Source: Branchiostoma floridae (taxonomy: Eukaryota > Chordata > Leptocardii > Amphioxiformes > Branchiostomatidae). Taken from it: a stretch of 36,421 nucleotides of DNA. The notes below the pieces were generated by a model. The model worked only from the letters and a program-made list of their open reading frames with translations. It made no database searches and was not told the origin of the DNA. The position numbers were made by a program, and so were the translations under genes. The DNA lies in the NCBI RefSeq assembly GCF_000003815.2, contig NC_049996.1, positions 11,774,854 to 11,811,274 of the forward strand, in the 5' to 3' direction. Positions 11,389 through 23,300 of the stretch are shown here, piece after piece; positions within the stretch are counted from its first letter, which is position 1; the number at the start of each line of letters is the position of its first letter.

Positions 11389-14300
11389 GTAAGTTGTTTT
11401 TGACTCCCACAAAACTGTTGCTGGCAGAGTGATAGAGTGCTCGTGGCGTGGGGGCGTATCACCACACGAGGACTCACAACAACACTACAGCTTCGCAAGC
11501 TTCTTTCTTCGCCATGTTCTCTTCACAAGACCAACTTATGTCTGTTAAGATTGCGTTAAAAGGATTTCAGCAGGATAGTTTAACTCTTTTAGACGTCCGT
11601 ACGCACTCTAAAGTTCTGGGAGTCACCTTGAAATAAGACGCTGTGGGTCAAGGTAAATGATTCTTAGCTTCTTGGGTTTAGTCTAGCAGGGGCATGACAC
11701 TTTTGAAATTAAATAATTAGACTGAAGAACGATTTGGTTATCTAAGTCATACTCAAGTAATATACACTTCATCAACAAGCTGTGAAGTTTGGTAGCATCC
11801 CTTCTCAAGTTGTTGTTAGGGACTGATCGATATTTTAAATAATGGAGTGTGATTTAATTTAATCTGATCGACCAAGTCCTCACATTTTCTTAAGTTGGCT
11901 GCTGTTCTCTTTCAGTTAAATATCAGTCTTGTAGATCAGCAGCTTTGATAAGTGTCAGCAATACAATCTGTATGAATAGGCAAAATATTCAACGGAAATA
12001 ATTTGCCCCTAAAGCATAATGGTTCTCCCCGCATCCCACAGTGAGACCTCCTGGGAAGTAGTTGTCAGTCGTCTGTGGGTTGACACCGTGACTCGAGGCT
12101 ATCGGTGCCTAATCTTCAAGCAGATCCACGGTGGCGTAATATAGTATCAAATTCCTCCCTTTGAAAGTCGAGTGTCTGATCACAACTCTTGATGCACTGT
12201 TTTCCCAAAGACAACGGAAAGTTGTCCAATTTCTGTGCCCTAGACGGGATACAGCGATCGCTTGTCAGTTGGACCAGAGTCGTACGAGATCCAGGCCCCA
12301 CTGTTACGTGCCCACTACTGCACTAGTCTTTTCCTAACGTCATTTTCCAGTAAACAAGAACCAGATGTGGTCAAGATCACACCACCATTGTTTCAACAGG
12401 CATGTCAGTCAAAACGTCATCACGGTGTTTGATAGGCATGTCTTTATGTATAACGATTTACCTGGCTGAAAAGTTTCGATGTCAATGCGGTGTGTGTGCA
12501 GAAAATGTACAAAAGCCAAAAGGCTCAAAGAAGTGTCAACAGAAAATGTTCATTTCTGTATGTAATTTAACCAAGGAGCTTTCATGATTTAAGTAAATAG
12601 ATATTGTATACTTTCTGTGATTTGCACGCGATAGACAAATATGCCGGATCTGAGTAATAACTGTGCAAGTATAATTATATACATGTACCGGATATAGGCA
12701 AGAACTTCCCCTGTGTATAGCATGTACTGTCAACCTTGACCAAATCAACATCCATCTTGGCTTGGATCAAGTCCAGGGCCATTCCACTTGAAATCTGGGG
12801 GATGAATAGACCTCAAACAAAGGTAGACAGGTTTGAATTACGAAGGCTTTTCTTCACCACTATGATCCAGACATTAGAAGGGTCAAGGACCTGTATATAA
12901 AGTTATTTATGGTGGCAAGAGTCCACATCCCTTTTGTTGTGGCAATTTGTTTCATCCTCAATTACAGTTACAGCCCTAATTACAGTTAACAGCCTGTTTG
13001 TTTCGAAACAAGTTTGTTATGTGCTGAGTGTGTAGGCAAAATAATCATAAACCAGTATCCAGGAGATGCACCTTATAATAGAAAACGTTGTAAAACTTGT
13101 CTCAAAGCAGATGTTTGGTGCGGCTTGATCATGCAGTAGATGTGTGTGGGAGGGGATAGAGCCAAGACGTTTTGGTACCAATAAAAGTTGTTTTGTTGTG
13201 CCTTACAGTTTCGGGACAGGTTCCGAGGAATCCCAAAGTCCATCGGCTTCATCTGGACCTTTGAGTTCATGGAGAGGTTTTCCTACTATGGGAACCAAGG
13301 TTGGTATTATTTCAAATATATAAACAGCACAATGTGGAACACCACCATGTATATATAGTTTACTACATGTCACAGCAATGATACTTTATAGTTATAACAC
13401 CTTTTCTGTTGCTACCGAATTTGAATAGCTCTTTTGCTCATAACTCTTTTCCATGTATGTGTCAGACCAAGGAGGTTAGTGTGTGTGTGTGCATTAATTT
13501 CTGTCCTTGCTACTGAATGACACCAGTCCCTGTTACTGAATGACAAACCAAGAAGACTGGTGTCCCTGTCGCTGGTACTGAGTGAAACATCAAGAAGACG
13601 GGTACCCCTGTGAATGACACACCAACAAGATTAGTGCCCCTGTCCCTGACACTGAATGACACACCAACAACACTGGTGCACCTGTCCCTGGTGCTGAATG
13701 ACACACCAACAAGACTGGTGCACCTGTCCCTGGTGCTGAATGACACACCAACAAGACTGGTGCCCCCTGTCCCTGGTGCTGAATGACACACCAACAAGAC
13801 TGGTGCCCCTGTCCCTGGTGCTGAATGACACACCAACAAGACTGGTGCACCTGTCCCTGGTGCTGAATGACACACCAACAAGACTGGTGCACCTGTCCCT
13901 GGTGCTGAATGACACACCAACAAGACTGGTGCCCCCTGTCCCTGGTGCTGAATGACACACCAACAAGATTAGTGCCCCTGTCCCTGACACTGAATGACAT
14001 ATCAACAAGATTAGTGCCCCTGTCCCTGACACTGAATGACACACCAACAAGACTGGTGCACCTGTCCCTGGTGCTGAATGACACACCAACAAGATTAGTG
14101 CCCCTGTCCCTGACACTGAATGACATATCAACAAGACTGGTGCCCCTGTCTCTGGTGTTGAATGATACACCAACAATACTGGCTTCCCTGTCCTTGGTAC
14201 TGAATGACACACCAACAAGACTGGTTTCCCTGTCCTTGGTACTGAATATCATTCCTGAATATCATTCCTTTCTTTGCTATGCAGCCGTGCTGACATTGTT

Positions 14301-17300
14301 CCTTCTGGAATCCCTCTCCTTCGATGATGACACCACTACTGCTGTCTACCATGCCTTCAAGTTCGCCACCTACTTCACTCCCATTTTGGGCGCCATCTTG
14401 GCTGACAGCTGGCAAGGAAAGTATCGGTATGGATATTATACAGTTCTACATGTAGATGCATTATTTTCTATGTAGGCATATTGTATTCAAACAGGAACTT
14501 CTCTTTAATGATTGCTCCTGTCCATGGGTGCCACATTGTTCCAAAGCTGCAGTACCATTATGAATTACTAGTTGGCACTTAAGTACCACCAACCAAGGAG
14601 GTTGAAAAAAAGTCCTTTTTTCAACCTCCTTGCACCAACAGAATTCCAATAACAACATATAACATTTAGTCCCTCAAATAACACTTCCCCTACATGAATT
14701 GTACCGTATATTCTCGAATAAAGTACGCACCCCAATTAAAGTACGCACCCCTGATTTTGGACAAGTCTTAGACAGATCTTTGGGACTGAAAGGTAAAATG
14801 GAAAAACTCAAATAAAGTACGCACCCCTTCTCCACCAATTTTGAACAGACCTTGAACTGGATAAATTAAAATTTATGATGTTTTCCCCAGGTTATTTTGC
14901 ATGAAATAACCTGCATTTACACTGTCATTGTCTCTATAAACTTGTGAATTGCCTACTGCAAATTATAAAAATCACTGCGAACTGGTAGAAAACCAGTTGT
15001 ACAAGTCAAAGTCACTAACTCAAAAGGATTGTATGCAAATGCCAATCTTATGTAAATCATGTTTAGACAATTTCTTTGTTTTATGTTTAGACAACTACAA
15101 GACAACAACAATGTGTATGTTTTGAAACATTACTAGAAGTGTAGCTCCACCTTGCTTTATTTTAGGCTTTTTTTACCATTTCTCTGTGCAGTAACCTCAA
15201 ATAAAGTACGCACCCCAACTTTGGCAAAAACTTGCAGCACCTTTTCAATTTTGAAAAGTTAAAAAAGTGCGTACTTTATTCGAGAATATACGGTACTAGA
15301 ATTCAAATCTTTCTGTATCTGATAGGAAATACTTACTTCTGTTTCTATTAACTTTTAGCTGTTTACACTATACATGTAAGTTATAGCTGTAGACCTTTTG
15401 AACAATATAGTATTTTATTTACCAGTGTCCTTTGATGGCACTTTTATTCTTGACTGGCATGTCTGTTCTATGCAGTGCGATTATCGGCCTGTCCATTGTG
15501 TACTGCCTCGGTCACGTGATGTTCACCATGTCCGGGCTGATCGGACCTGACCCCCACCCCATCCCGGGGGGAATTGCACAAGCAAAAGTGTAAGTTTCAC
15601 TCAAAAGACATTCACACATAGCACATGTAATGTTAGTAATGATGTTGTTAGATACAATCCATGCAAGGTAGGCACAGGATTATGTTGCATTATGACAAAG
15701 AAAGGACTATTCTATTGTCAGATTAGATTTTCCCATTAAGCTAATAGAAAAAATTCATTCTTCTGTGCATTAAGTCTTACCCATCCCCATGCAGTGTACT
15801 TTTTTGAGGCTCTGCTAAACTGGGCTGAGGTTTCCTAGACTGGGCAGAAGTTTCCACTGTTCACATCATGAAGTCTACCTGTTGTTTGCTTGTGTTGATC
15901 AGACCTGTAGCTATGATAGGACTGGCGCTGCTGTCTGTGGGTATTGGAGGCCGGAAACCGTGCGTCTCATCTTTTGGAGGGGACCAGTTCAAAGATGGAC
16001 AGGTAAAGTCAGGTAAAGTTAGGTCCAAGGGCTTACGCAAAGATATACATGATCTGGTAGAAAGAAAAGAATAAGTGGGTCCATGACTACATCACTTCAA
16101 TATATATCTTATATGCCACCAAAGAGTCAAGAGGGACATATACCAAATATCATCACAAACAAACATTTGGAAGCACAAAAAGACACTGGCTTTACACACA
16201 AAAAACATGTTTTTCATACATATCACCTCATATCCAAAGAAACAGCTACCATAGCATTTTATGTACAAGTCTTTGATTATAATTATCATTTCATTAGGAA
16301 AACGTTGTATGGTGAAAAAATATAGTGTACCTATTACTTATTGAGTGAACAGAAGAAATGTCATAAGATATGTACTATACAAAGATCCATTTGTAGATCC
16401 ATGACTATTACAAGTACCAAGGAGGTTTTTTAAACCTCCTTGCTAGTACAATGTTGTTTATGTACTTCATTTTTGCCTTTGTTCAGGAAAAACAACTGGG
16501 TGTTTTCTTCTCTCTGTTTTACCTGGCCATCAACATTGGTGCATTCCTGTCTCAGCTGATCACCCCTGTTCTGAGAAGTGAGCACTTCCACTTTGATTTC
16601 TCTGAACAATTGTAAACAGTAGTAATCAAAGTATAAAAGAAACTGTATGAGATCTTCCATTTTTTGTTCATATTTGTAATTATCCATTTCTCACTGACAC
16701 TGTTTATCCTTTCCTACAGATGATGTACAGTGTTTTGGAAGAGACTGCTTCGCTTTAGCATTTGGGGTGCCAACCATAGTTATGGCACTCGGAATAGGTA
16801 ATTGGGAACGTTCATTGATAGTTCTGTAATCTTGTTTAAGATAAGAATTGATAAGATATTATAAAATACAACATGTTTCATATTAAAATGTATAAAAAGG
16901 TAAAAAGTGTCGTCTGTGTCCTTTGAAAATTTTACCAGACATGGCATATGAAATTGTGAAACGTTCTTCTCTGACTCCTTGTGTAGTTCTGTTTGCTCTG
17001 GGATCCTTCACATACAAGAAAAGGCCATCGGCAGGAAATCTGTTGGTTATGGTCAGCAAGGCAATGGGTGTAAGTATCTCTTCAAATAACACTGCAAGTG
17101 GCAAAGTACCACGAGAGAGAGAGAGACAGAGAGTGGAAAGAGAGAGAGAGTCAGAGAGAGAAAGAAATAGAGTCAGAGAGAGACTCAGAGAGAGAATGAG
17201 CCAGAGAAAGATTCTGTGTTAGGAGTCTGCATGAAGAAGTTCTCTATGCCTTCTTTACTCCACAGACAACAATAAGATAAAACCTTGGATGATGTTCATA

Positions 17301-20300
17301 GATTACAGCATAACACAATTCTATCATTGTCAACTTATAACTCAATTCATTTCTATAATACTTGTATACTAAGTGTTTTTCAGCCTCAAATTGCTTTGAT
17401 CTTGAAACCGGTTGACTAACTCCAAATAACTGGTAAATAATTAGGACTAATGCTGCATTTTTTAAATTCATAAATGCATAAACAATGTATCCAGAGCGCC
17501 ACACAAGGTTGTTGCCCATGTACACTGCAAATTAGAGCTGTTTGAGGTATTTAGGCAAGCCCAACACTTATAGCTAATGGCAGTTGCACCAGCTGTACAG
17601 AAGCAGATTCAGGATTGAACACTTTTTGTCCCCAGAATGCCATCAAAAGCCGTTGCAGTCGGAGCAAGGGTGAGTCACGTGATCACTGGATGGACTACTG
17701 TGACACAAACATCTACTCTGTAAGTCTTGGATCATCATTTTCACTGTAAAAATATAACATTGAGGTATTTCTCCACGGAAAGAAAATCAATAAATGAAGC
17801 CAGTGCCCTTTAACACCGAAGGATGCATTAGCTTGCAAAAGTGTGCAAAAGCTTTCATAATGGTTCCTATGATTATTGAAGTTGTAAGGGAAATGTCATG
17901 GACTGAAAATTTTAGGTAATAGCCTTATACCTGTAGGTCTTCACTTTTCTACCATTTTTCTTGATATCATTTTCCCAATGATGAAGAAGGTAGAAATATT
18001 AAGTTAGTTCCTGTTATATCTGTTTTATATGTGTGGAATACTTAATGAAAACACATTAGAAATGATTTCCCCTTACTGTTGTAGCCACGTCTGGTCCGTG
18101 ACATCAAACTGGTCCTGCACGTGATGATCATGTTCCTGCCCCTGCCCATCTACTGGACACTCTTCAGTCAACAGGTGAGGAGAGCCACCTAACATCAAAC
18201 TGCAAAACTGCACGTCCAAACTCCAGTGTTGCAAACTTTTGATATCACAGTGATCCACAAAGTCACTTCTTACTCCTTGTGTACTCCTTAAAAGCAATGT
18301 TTAAACAGTTGAAACAAATATGTTGATACATCTTTGATATGTTCAACAACTCGAAAACCTTATCATAGAATATTTACTTTACAGTGCTGTCATGCCTGTG
18401 TCACACAATCCATTGCTGTTGTGGGCTAACAGCAATGGAGCCTGAGCAATGGAAGGGCTGCTAGAAGTTTGATTTAGTCAGGCTATGCTGTCATTTTCTG
18501 CCATATAAACAGCCTTGTATTGTTTTATCTCTAAAGGGTTCCAGATGGACGCTGCAGGCATACAGAATGGACGGAGATGTGGTATGGAAAGCTCTCGAAA
18601 ATAGATATAAGTGAATGTTGTTTGGCTATAGGTTTATCATGTTCTTGGATTCAAAGCTTTCAAAAAGTGTCTAGAATCTCATTTTTATACCACCCCCTTC
18701 ACACCTCTCCATGTTCACTTTTTTTCTTGCATGCTTCCTTGAGTTTACTTTGAAATACGTCTTACGACTTTCTTTCATTCCAGGGAGCACTTGGAACAAT
18801 CAAGCCAGACCAAATACAGGTTTGTCAGAATTTAACTATTTAAGGAAAATGATGAAATGATAACATAATTCACGGCTACATATAGCTGCGAGAAGCAGAA
18901 CTCCAGTTAGAAGCTCTTAGGAAGATGTCTGACAGACATAAAAATGTCACCAGGCGAGAATAACTGGTTGTGTAAAAGAAAACTCCTATGTCCGGTGTTG
19001 TCCAAATGTTACAAACTGCAGAAGGTTACCCAATTTTCTACTGTTTCTTATTATACAGTCTCTGAATCCGCTGTTGATCATCATCCTCGTCCCCATCTTC
19101 CAAGGCGCCATCTACCCTCTCCTCGAGAAGTGCAGGCTGTTGAGAAGGTGTGGTATTTCTGAAGTGATGCACTGAAACTGTTTACTGTAAATGCAGAAAT
19201 GTTCGTGGTGGATTAATGTTCGCGGTTTTCGCGACGACCGCTTCACCGCAAATTTAAAACCACCGCGAATATTTTTCCATAACAGTAAGAGACTACAGTG
19301 CATGGTGCTACCGCGAAATTAAAACCACCGCGAAAAGTCCATTTTCCCGCTACCGTGAATGCATTTACAGTATATCATGCTCAACAGTACAAAGTGGAGA
19401 AAAGGCAAAAAACAGACATCTCAAAATCCAGGATTCTCAAATTTAGTGACATGATGTCCATTGATAATTGATTATTACACCACAGAAGTTGACAAAGAAA
19501 GAAGTTGTCCTTTACGTTGTGTTGCAATGTTCAGGTGATACGTAAATGTTTTTAATGTTTTTTTATCTCAACCACGATGGACAAGATTTGCTGATGATCT
19601 CCTGTCATTTTTATTTGATTTCTATGTCTTAGTTTTGAAGTTTTTTGACATTTGTAACATTGTATGATAAACTCTAGCCCACTACAGAGGATGTGTACAG
19701 GAATGGCTCTATCGTCAGTGGCCTACATCATTACTGGTTTGATTCAGCTGAGAATACAGGTAATGGCTGTGGATGATTGCGATGAATATTACAACTATTT
19801 GTATTTGTGTACAAATGTCAAACCCAGAAGTGTACAGAAGTCAAGCCCAACCTATCTAGATATAGTCAACACTTAGTATTGGAGTAGTCTCTTTGTATAG
19901 TAATATTTATCACAGTTCATTGTTACATGCATATTCCCTATCTTGCCTCTACCATGTACTTGCAAGTAGCCTATGGGCATGAGCTTGCAAATAAACTTTC
20001 TATTATGTTATTTACCACAGATGAACTTCCATGCTAAGGTTTTGTTTGTTGACAGAGTTATGTACCAGTGCCTCCAGCTGAAGGGACAGCAGGACTGCGG
20101 GTAGTTAACATGGCACCTGGATGTTCCCTATCCCCTGTCTTCATGCCTCCCACCGACGACCTCACTGCAAAGTTCAAGAGCCCTATTCCCTACATGGTAC
20201 GTCGGAATCACTTTAAACCGGAGTATACTGGTGAAAGTCTGACGATCTATCTATGGTCGGTAAATTTGGTAATAAAGAATGTGGTTCAGGCTTCAAGTGA

Positions 20301-23300
20301 CACAGCAATGGAAGACACTGGTATTGATATTTTCATTGGCTGTCGGCCTAATCTTTGACTGGAATCTTCTAATTTAAAGAGAACTGGGCCCAAGATGATA
20401 ACTTGAGGGACATGCACGGGACATAACCATTAAAGCTTTAAAGATACATTTACTATCTATTACCTTTGGTAGGGAGTTAGGACAGTTAAATGTCCGTGAC
20501 ACAAAGTAGGAATTTTTTTCTGATGTTGCATTCTTTTCCGGTCAGGACCAGACCGTACTTGACGGCATCCCAGTTGGACAACACACAATGGACTTCAGCT
20601 GTTCCTCCGGCCCTGCCCAAAACCTGACAGCATACTCTCTGGACCTACAGAGCCAGGAGATCTACACGGTCATTGTCACTGACAAGAACTCCCAACTGTT
20701 CGCCCCACAACCGGTAAGCTCATTCACAAACACTGTAGACTGTGTTTTGGTGATGACTCAGAGGAGGTTGCTCATTAAGATCATACTCTTGATTCACCAA
20801 CAAGAATGTACTGCTCTTTGTACATGTCGGGTAGTAATGCATTCATTATTTTATTATGTTTATCCATAACCTTACAGTACGCCACCCGAGGGAAGAAACC
20901 AGATAAGGCTGACCCTATGATGAGGTACACCTGACTTCCTCTATTAGAAAAGTGTTGTTTTTTTCAATTCCTTGTCTTATCTTTTTTTTTTTTTGGTAAT
21001 ACTTAAGAAGCTCTTATGTTGTTCCTCTGTGATAATTGTGGATATTATCTTTTGCATATTATTTTGTAATACACCTACAACTGTGTTCCTGAGTACATGG
21101 TCCTATAGTTTCTGAACCATGTAAAGGTATTTGGTGGGGCCTTTTTTTGGCTCATAATACACTTCTGCTGGCCATTTCATTTTGTACTGGATCGCTGATT
21201 GCCGGCCGTTGCTGATCCATTGGCAATCAGCGACCCAGTATAAAAAGAGACGGCCAGTAAAAGTGTATTATGAGCCCCAAAAAGGCCCCAGAGAGCCTGC
21301 TATGGAGGCTATGTGTTTGGATCATAGCAGAACTTAATGTGTGTTCTGTTGGTTCTTCCATGCATTTATATGACTATTACTGACTTTTTGTTTTGTACAG
21401 ATTGATATACCTGTCAGATCCATCAAACCTGACTCCCGACAGCATGGTCAACGTGAAAATACAAAGTCTGGAAGTTTTAGACCAACGTCATGTGTTCTAT
21501 AACGTCACAGAGAATGATGCAACTGAGTATGTCGTCAAGGAACCCGGAACGTGAGTGGAACAGAAATTGAGTATTTCTAAACTTTTTACATGGTTTGGTG
21601 GAAAGGTTAGACCACTTTTCCCACTGAACCATTTTTTTCTGCTATTCGGCCATTCTTTCCGACAACCTCAATTTTATGCAAACAAATTCGAAATAGAGTA
21701 TTATTTCCTTTGCAGATTTCAAGTGGAAGTTCATTACCAAGCAAACGGGACTCTACACACAGCAGAAGTATCACAGACTTATGTGGCGAAGAACGGAGGC
21801 GTATATACTATAGTGGTGTTTGGGAGCACACCGGTCAGGATGCTAGTTTCCTCTGGTTTCTTCTTTGGTTTCTTCTTGTACAAATGAAGAATGTACATTG
21901 TTGTCTAAGTTAATACAGGGTTGATGAGCTACTCTAAGGTGTAAATGGTGTCATTACGCTTGGCTGGTTACTATACCCACCGAATAAACCACTGAGTGAG
22001 CGGAGCGAATGCTTTAGTGATGTGCACTTTTCACAGCCATTAGTTGGAACTGTAACAAGAAAAATTGTGAACCATAACACGGACTTAACACTTACTTAAC
22101 TGTGCATGTTTTTGTCTCCATATTTTAGCTGAGTTTGGAATTGTTTGCGGATGTTGAGCCAAACCAGCTGAACATCCTGTGGCAGGTCCCGCAGTACGTG
22201 GTGATCACAGTGGGGGAAGTACTCTTCTCTATCACAGGACTGGAGTTCTCTTACTCACAGGTAACTCTTCTCTATCACAGGACTGGAGTTCTCATACTCA
22301 CAGGTAACTCTTCTCTATCACAGGACTGGAGTTCTCATACTCACAGGTAACTCTTCTCTATCACTGGGCTGGAGTTCTCTTACTCACAGGTAACTCTTCT
22401 CTATCACTGGGCTGGAGTTCTCTTACTCACAGGTAACTCTTCTCTATCACTGGGCTGGAGTTCTCTTACTCACAGGTAACTCTTCTCTATCACTGGGCTG
22501 GAGTTCTCTTACTCACAGGTAACTCTTCACTATCACTGGGCTGGAGTTCTCATACTCACAGGTAACTCTTCTCTATCACTGGACTGGAGTTCTCTTACAG
22601 GTAACTCTTCTCTATCACTGGGCTGGAGTTCTCTTACTCACAGGTAACTCTTCTCTATCACTGGGCTGGAGTTCTCATACTCACAGGTAACTCTTCTCTA
22701 TCACTGGGCTGGAGTTCTCATACTCACAGGTAACTCTTCACTATCACTGGGCTGGAGTTCTCATACTCACAGGTAACTCTTCTCTATCACTGGGCTGGAG
22801 TTCTCTTACTCACACTGGGGTAACTCTTCTCTATCACAGGACTGGAGTTCTCATACTCACAGGTAACTCTTCTCTATCACTGGGCTGGAGTTCTCTTACT
22901 CACAGGTAACTCTTCTCTATCACTGGGCTGGAGTTCTCATACTCACAGGTAACTCTTCTCTATCACTGGGCTGGAGTTCTCATACTCACAGGTAACTCTT
23001 CACTATCACTGGGCTGGAGTTCTCATACTCACAGGTAACTCTTCACTATCACTGGGCTGGAGTTCTCATACTCACAGGTAACTCTTCACTATCACTGGGC
23101 TGGAGTTCTCATACTCACAGGTAACTCTTCACTATCACAGGACTGGAGTTCTCATACTCACAGGTAACTCTTCTCTATCACAGGACTGGAGTTCTCATAC
23201 TCACAGGTAACTCTTCTCTATCACTGGGCTGGAGTTCTCTTACTCACAGGTAACTCTTCTCTATCACAGGACTGGAGTTCTCATACTCACAGGTAACTCT

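Noticed and set aside
13514-14244. CRISPR-like look of the regular repeats
   Set aside because: Units are directly adjacent with no unique spacers, and the context is an animal intron.
13510-14252. Long open frames on both strands repeating VGVSFSTRDR, LLVCHSAPGTG or TPTRLVPLSL units
   Set aside because: They are products of a 42-bp (multiple of three) non-coding minisatellite read in several frames at once.
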